A stretch of 18,059 nucleotides of DNA, from NCBI GenBank assembly GCA_048497495.1, contig JAFHCF010000100.1, forward strand, positions 1-18,059, written 5' to 3'. Below are positions 16,786-18,059 of this stretch, one piece after another. This DNA is from JAFHCF01 sp048497495 (GTDB lineage: Bacteria; Pseudomonadota; Alphaproteobacteria; Rhizobiales; Ancalomicrobiaceae). Within the stretch, counting starts at the first letter, position 1; every line of letters begins with the position of its first letter. The notes below the pieces were generated by a model that did not search any database, was not told the origin of the DNA, and saw nothing but the letters and a program-made list of their open reading frames with translations. The position numbers and the translations under genes are program-made.

Positions 16786-16816
16786 CGGCGATTCATGACG
16801 AGAATGCCGGTTTTTT
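16786..16816 (+). terminator. Second, T-tract intrinsic terminator
   Basis: CGGC (16786-16789) with GCCG (16806-16809) and ATTC (16791-16794) with GAAT (16802-16805) form an 8-bp stem with one bulged G and a seven-base loop. It is followed after one G by six T (16811-16816). It is a back-up to the hairpin 12 bases upstream, insulating the diguanylate cyclase gene from helicase transcription. Confidence 0.6.
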
Positions 16817-16960
16817 GGATACAAACCAGACATCGGACAGATCGGCGTCACGCCCCTTTACCTTAGGTTAAATTATTGCTGACACTTTGGAAGTTAAGCC
16901 GAAGGGAGATCGGCTGTGCCATGCGCCTCGGCGCGCGACGCGACATGTGGGGACGGCGAC

Positions 16961-18019
16961 ATGAGCGAACGGGACGACTTCAAGCGCACCATCGTCTACG
17001 GCGAGAACGCCGTCGGGCATCTGCGCAAGAATGAAATCCCCGCCTATCCGCGCAATTACGAGCTCTGGTACACCTACTCCGCCGGGTTCAATCACGCTCT
17101 CAACAAGTCGATCAACGACATCATCCGTCAGCGCGGTAAGATCACGCCGGCCGAAGTCAACAAGATCTACGATCAGTACATCGCGCCGACGCGGATCGGC
17201 GAGCGGATCGACGAGGTCGGCGGGCGATTGAGCGAAGAGATCAACGGCGTCGCCGGCATGTTGGCGACCCAGATGGCCTCGACCTCGACCTATTCGACTT
17301 CGCTCGGCGAAGCCCGCGCCGCCCTCACCGGCGCCACCGAATCGGGGGCCGTGGAGACCATCGTCCAAGGCCTGATCGAAGCGACGCACGATACCGAACA
17401 GATCAACCGCGAACTCGAGCACCAACTATCCGAATCGCGCCGGCAGATATCCGAGTTGCAGGAGAGCCTGGAGGCGATCCGCTACGAGAGTCTGGTCGAC
17501 GATCTGACGACGCTCGCCAACCGCAAGCATTTCGAGCAGTCGCTCGATCGTCTGATCGCCGAAGCGCAGCAGACCGAGGTTCCCTTCTCGCTGCTGTTCA
17601 CCGACATCGACCACTTCAAGAAGTTCAACGACACCTTCGGTCATCAGACCGGCGACCAGGTGCTGCGCCTCGTCGGGCTGGCGGTGAAGCAGAACATCAA
17701 GGGGCAGGACATCGCCTGTCGTTACGGCGGCGAGGAATTCGCGGTCCTGTTGCCGCGCACCGACCTTCAGCATTCGGTGGTGGTGGCGGAGCACATCCGC
17801 GAAGCCGTCTTCTCCAAGGAACTGGTGAAGCGGTCGACGGGTGAGAACCTCGGCCGAATCACCATCTCGATCGGCGTCGCCGAATGGCGGCGCGGCGACA
17901 CCGCCCAGTCGATCGTCGAGCGTGCCGACATCTGCCTCTACGCCGCCAAGCGGGGCGGGCGCAACCTGGTCAAGCACGAGGCCGAGGACGGCGTCTTCAC
18001 CGGCCACAAGGTGGCGTGA
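16961..18019 (+). CDS. GGDEF diguanylate cyclase with N-terminal helical domain
   Basis: This 352-residue enzyme makes cyclic di-GMP from two GTP and so influences the motile-to-sessile switch. Residues 1-100 form a soluble helical module (AVGHLRKNEIPAYPRNYELW, then KITPAEVNKIYDQYI) recurring in proteobacterial cyclases. Residues 143-173 form a coiled-coil signalling helix leading into DDLTTLANR (180-188). The GGDEF domain has the metal ligand Asp215 in FTDIDHFKKFND and the active loop RYGGEEF (GGEEF 256-260), and ISIGVAEW plus YAAKRGGRN, so it should be active. The inhibitory RxxD site is replaced by KGQD (247-250). There is no membrane segment. The start is ambiguous: the ATG at 16961 has GGGGA seven bases upstream, but the in-frame GTG at 16916 follows a strong GAAGGGAG (16901-16908) and would add 15 residues. 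I prefer 16961 because the extra residues look non-conserved. Confidence 0.93.
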   Translation: MSERDDFKRTIVYGENAVGHLRKNEIPAYPRNYELWYTYSAGFNHALNKSINDIIRQRGKITPAEVNKIYDQYIAPTRIGERIDEVGGRLSEEINGVAGMLATQMASTSTYSTSLGEARAALTGATESGAVETIVQGLIEATHDTEQINRELEHQLSESRRQISELQESLEAIRYESLVDDLTTLANRKHFEQSLDRLIAEAQQTEVPFSLLFTDIDHFKKFNDTFGHQTGDQVLRLVGLAVKQNIKGQDIACRYGGEEFAVLLPRTDLQHSVVVAEHIREAVFSKELVKRSTGENLGRITISIGVAEWRRGDTAQSIVERADICLYAAKRGGRNLVKHEAEDGVFTGHKVA

Positions 18020-18059
18020 ACCCCTCCCTCCCCCCAAGAAAAAGGGCTCGAAACCAGCC

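Noticed and set aside
16863..16877. CtrA-like TTAG-N7-TATT before the diguanylate cyclase
   Set aside because: The second half matches the TTAA consensus at only two of four positions, too weak to call.

Overview
The window is about 18 kb of GC-rich DNA (clearly above 60% G+C by eye) from what looks like an alphaproteobacterium, probably of the Rhizobiales/Hyphomicrobiales type. The reasons are the codon bias (long arginine-rich shadow frames on both strands), an alphaproteobacterial-style methyl-accepting chemotaxis protein, a Tat-exported OpgD-type protein translationally coupled to OpgH, and an intergenic four-armed palindromic repeat of a kind I associate with rhizobial genomes. The species is not recognised.

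Layout, left to right. (1) Positions 2-1621: the 3' part of a GH3 beta-glucosidase gene that begins outside the window. (2) 1622-1999: a gap holding a nested palindromic repeat (1669-1801) and a candidate promoter. (3) 2000-5667: four plus-strand genes, namely a RidA-family protein, a D-2-hydroxyacid (glycerate/hydroxypyruvate-type) dehydrogenase, a class II (Ntn, Cys2) glutamine amidotransferase and a GT4 glycosyltransferase. A strong stem-loop separates the first two. (4) 5739-7109, minus strand: a class III PLP aminotransferase, convergent with the glycosyltransferase and divergent from (5) 7491-9215, a methyl-accepting chemotaxis protein. The divergent gap contains an AT-rich core (about 40% G+C over 7321-7440). 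(6) 9535-13415: opgD-opgH for osmoregulated periplasmic glucan, overlapping by GTGA. (7) 13441-14601, minus strand: dprA. (8) 15084-16700: an RhlE-like DEAD-box RNA helicase with a long Arg/Gly-rich tail, preceded by a structured leader and followed by two tandem hairpin terminators. (9) 16961-18019: a diguanylate cyclase with an intact GGEEF site and a degenerate inhibitory site.

How the genes relate. The only clear functional pair is opgD-opgH: OpgH polymerises glucan across the inner membrane and the periplasmic OpgD-type protein processes it. The GH3 enzyme could degrade beta-glucan fragments, but it lies 8 kb away and the link is inference. The RidA, dehydrogenase and amidotransferase genes are compatible with small-molecule nitrogen or hydroxypyruvate metabolism and damage control. 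The chemotaxis protein, the diguanylate cyclase and the periplasmic glucan genes all belong to envelope or motility lifestyle functions. Otherwise this reads as ordinary chromosomal core and near-core sequence. I see no prophage, transposase, CRISPR array, tRNA or rRNA, and no convincing undescribed system. The most distinctive features are the non-coding structures and a few departures from the usual family patterns listed in the findings.
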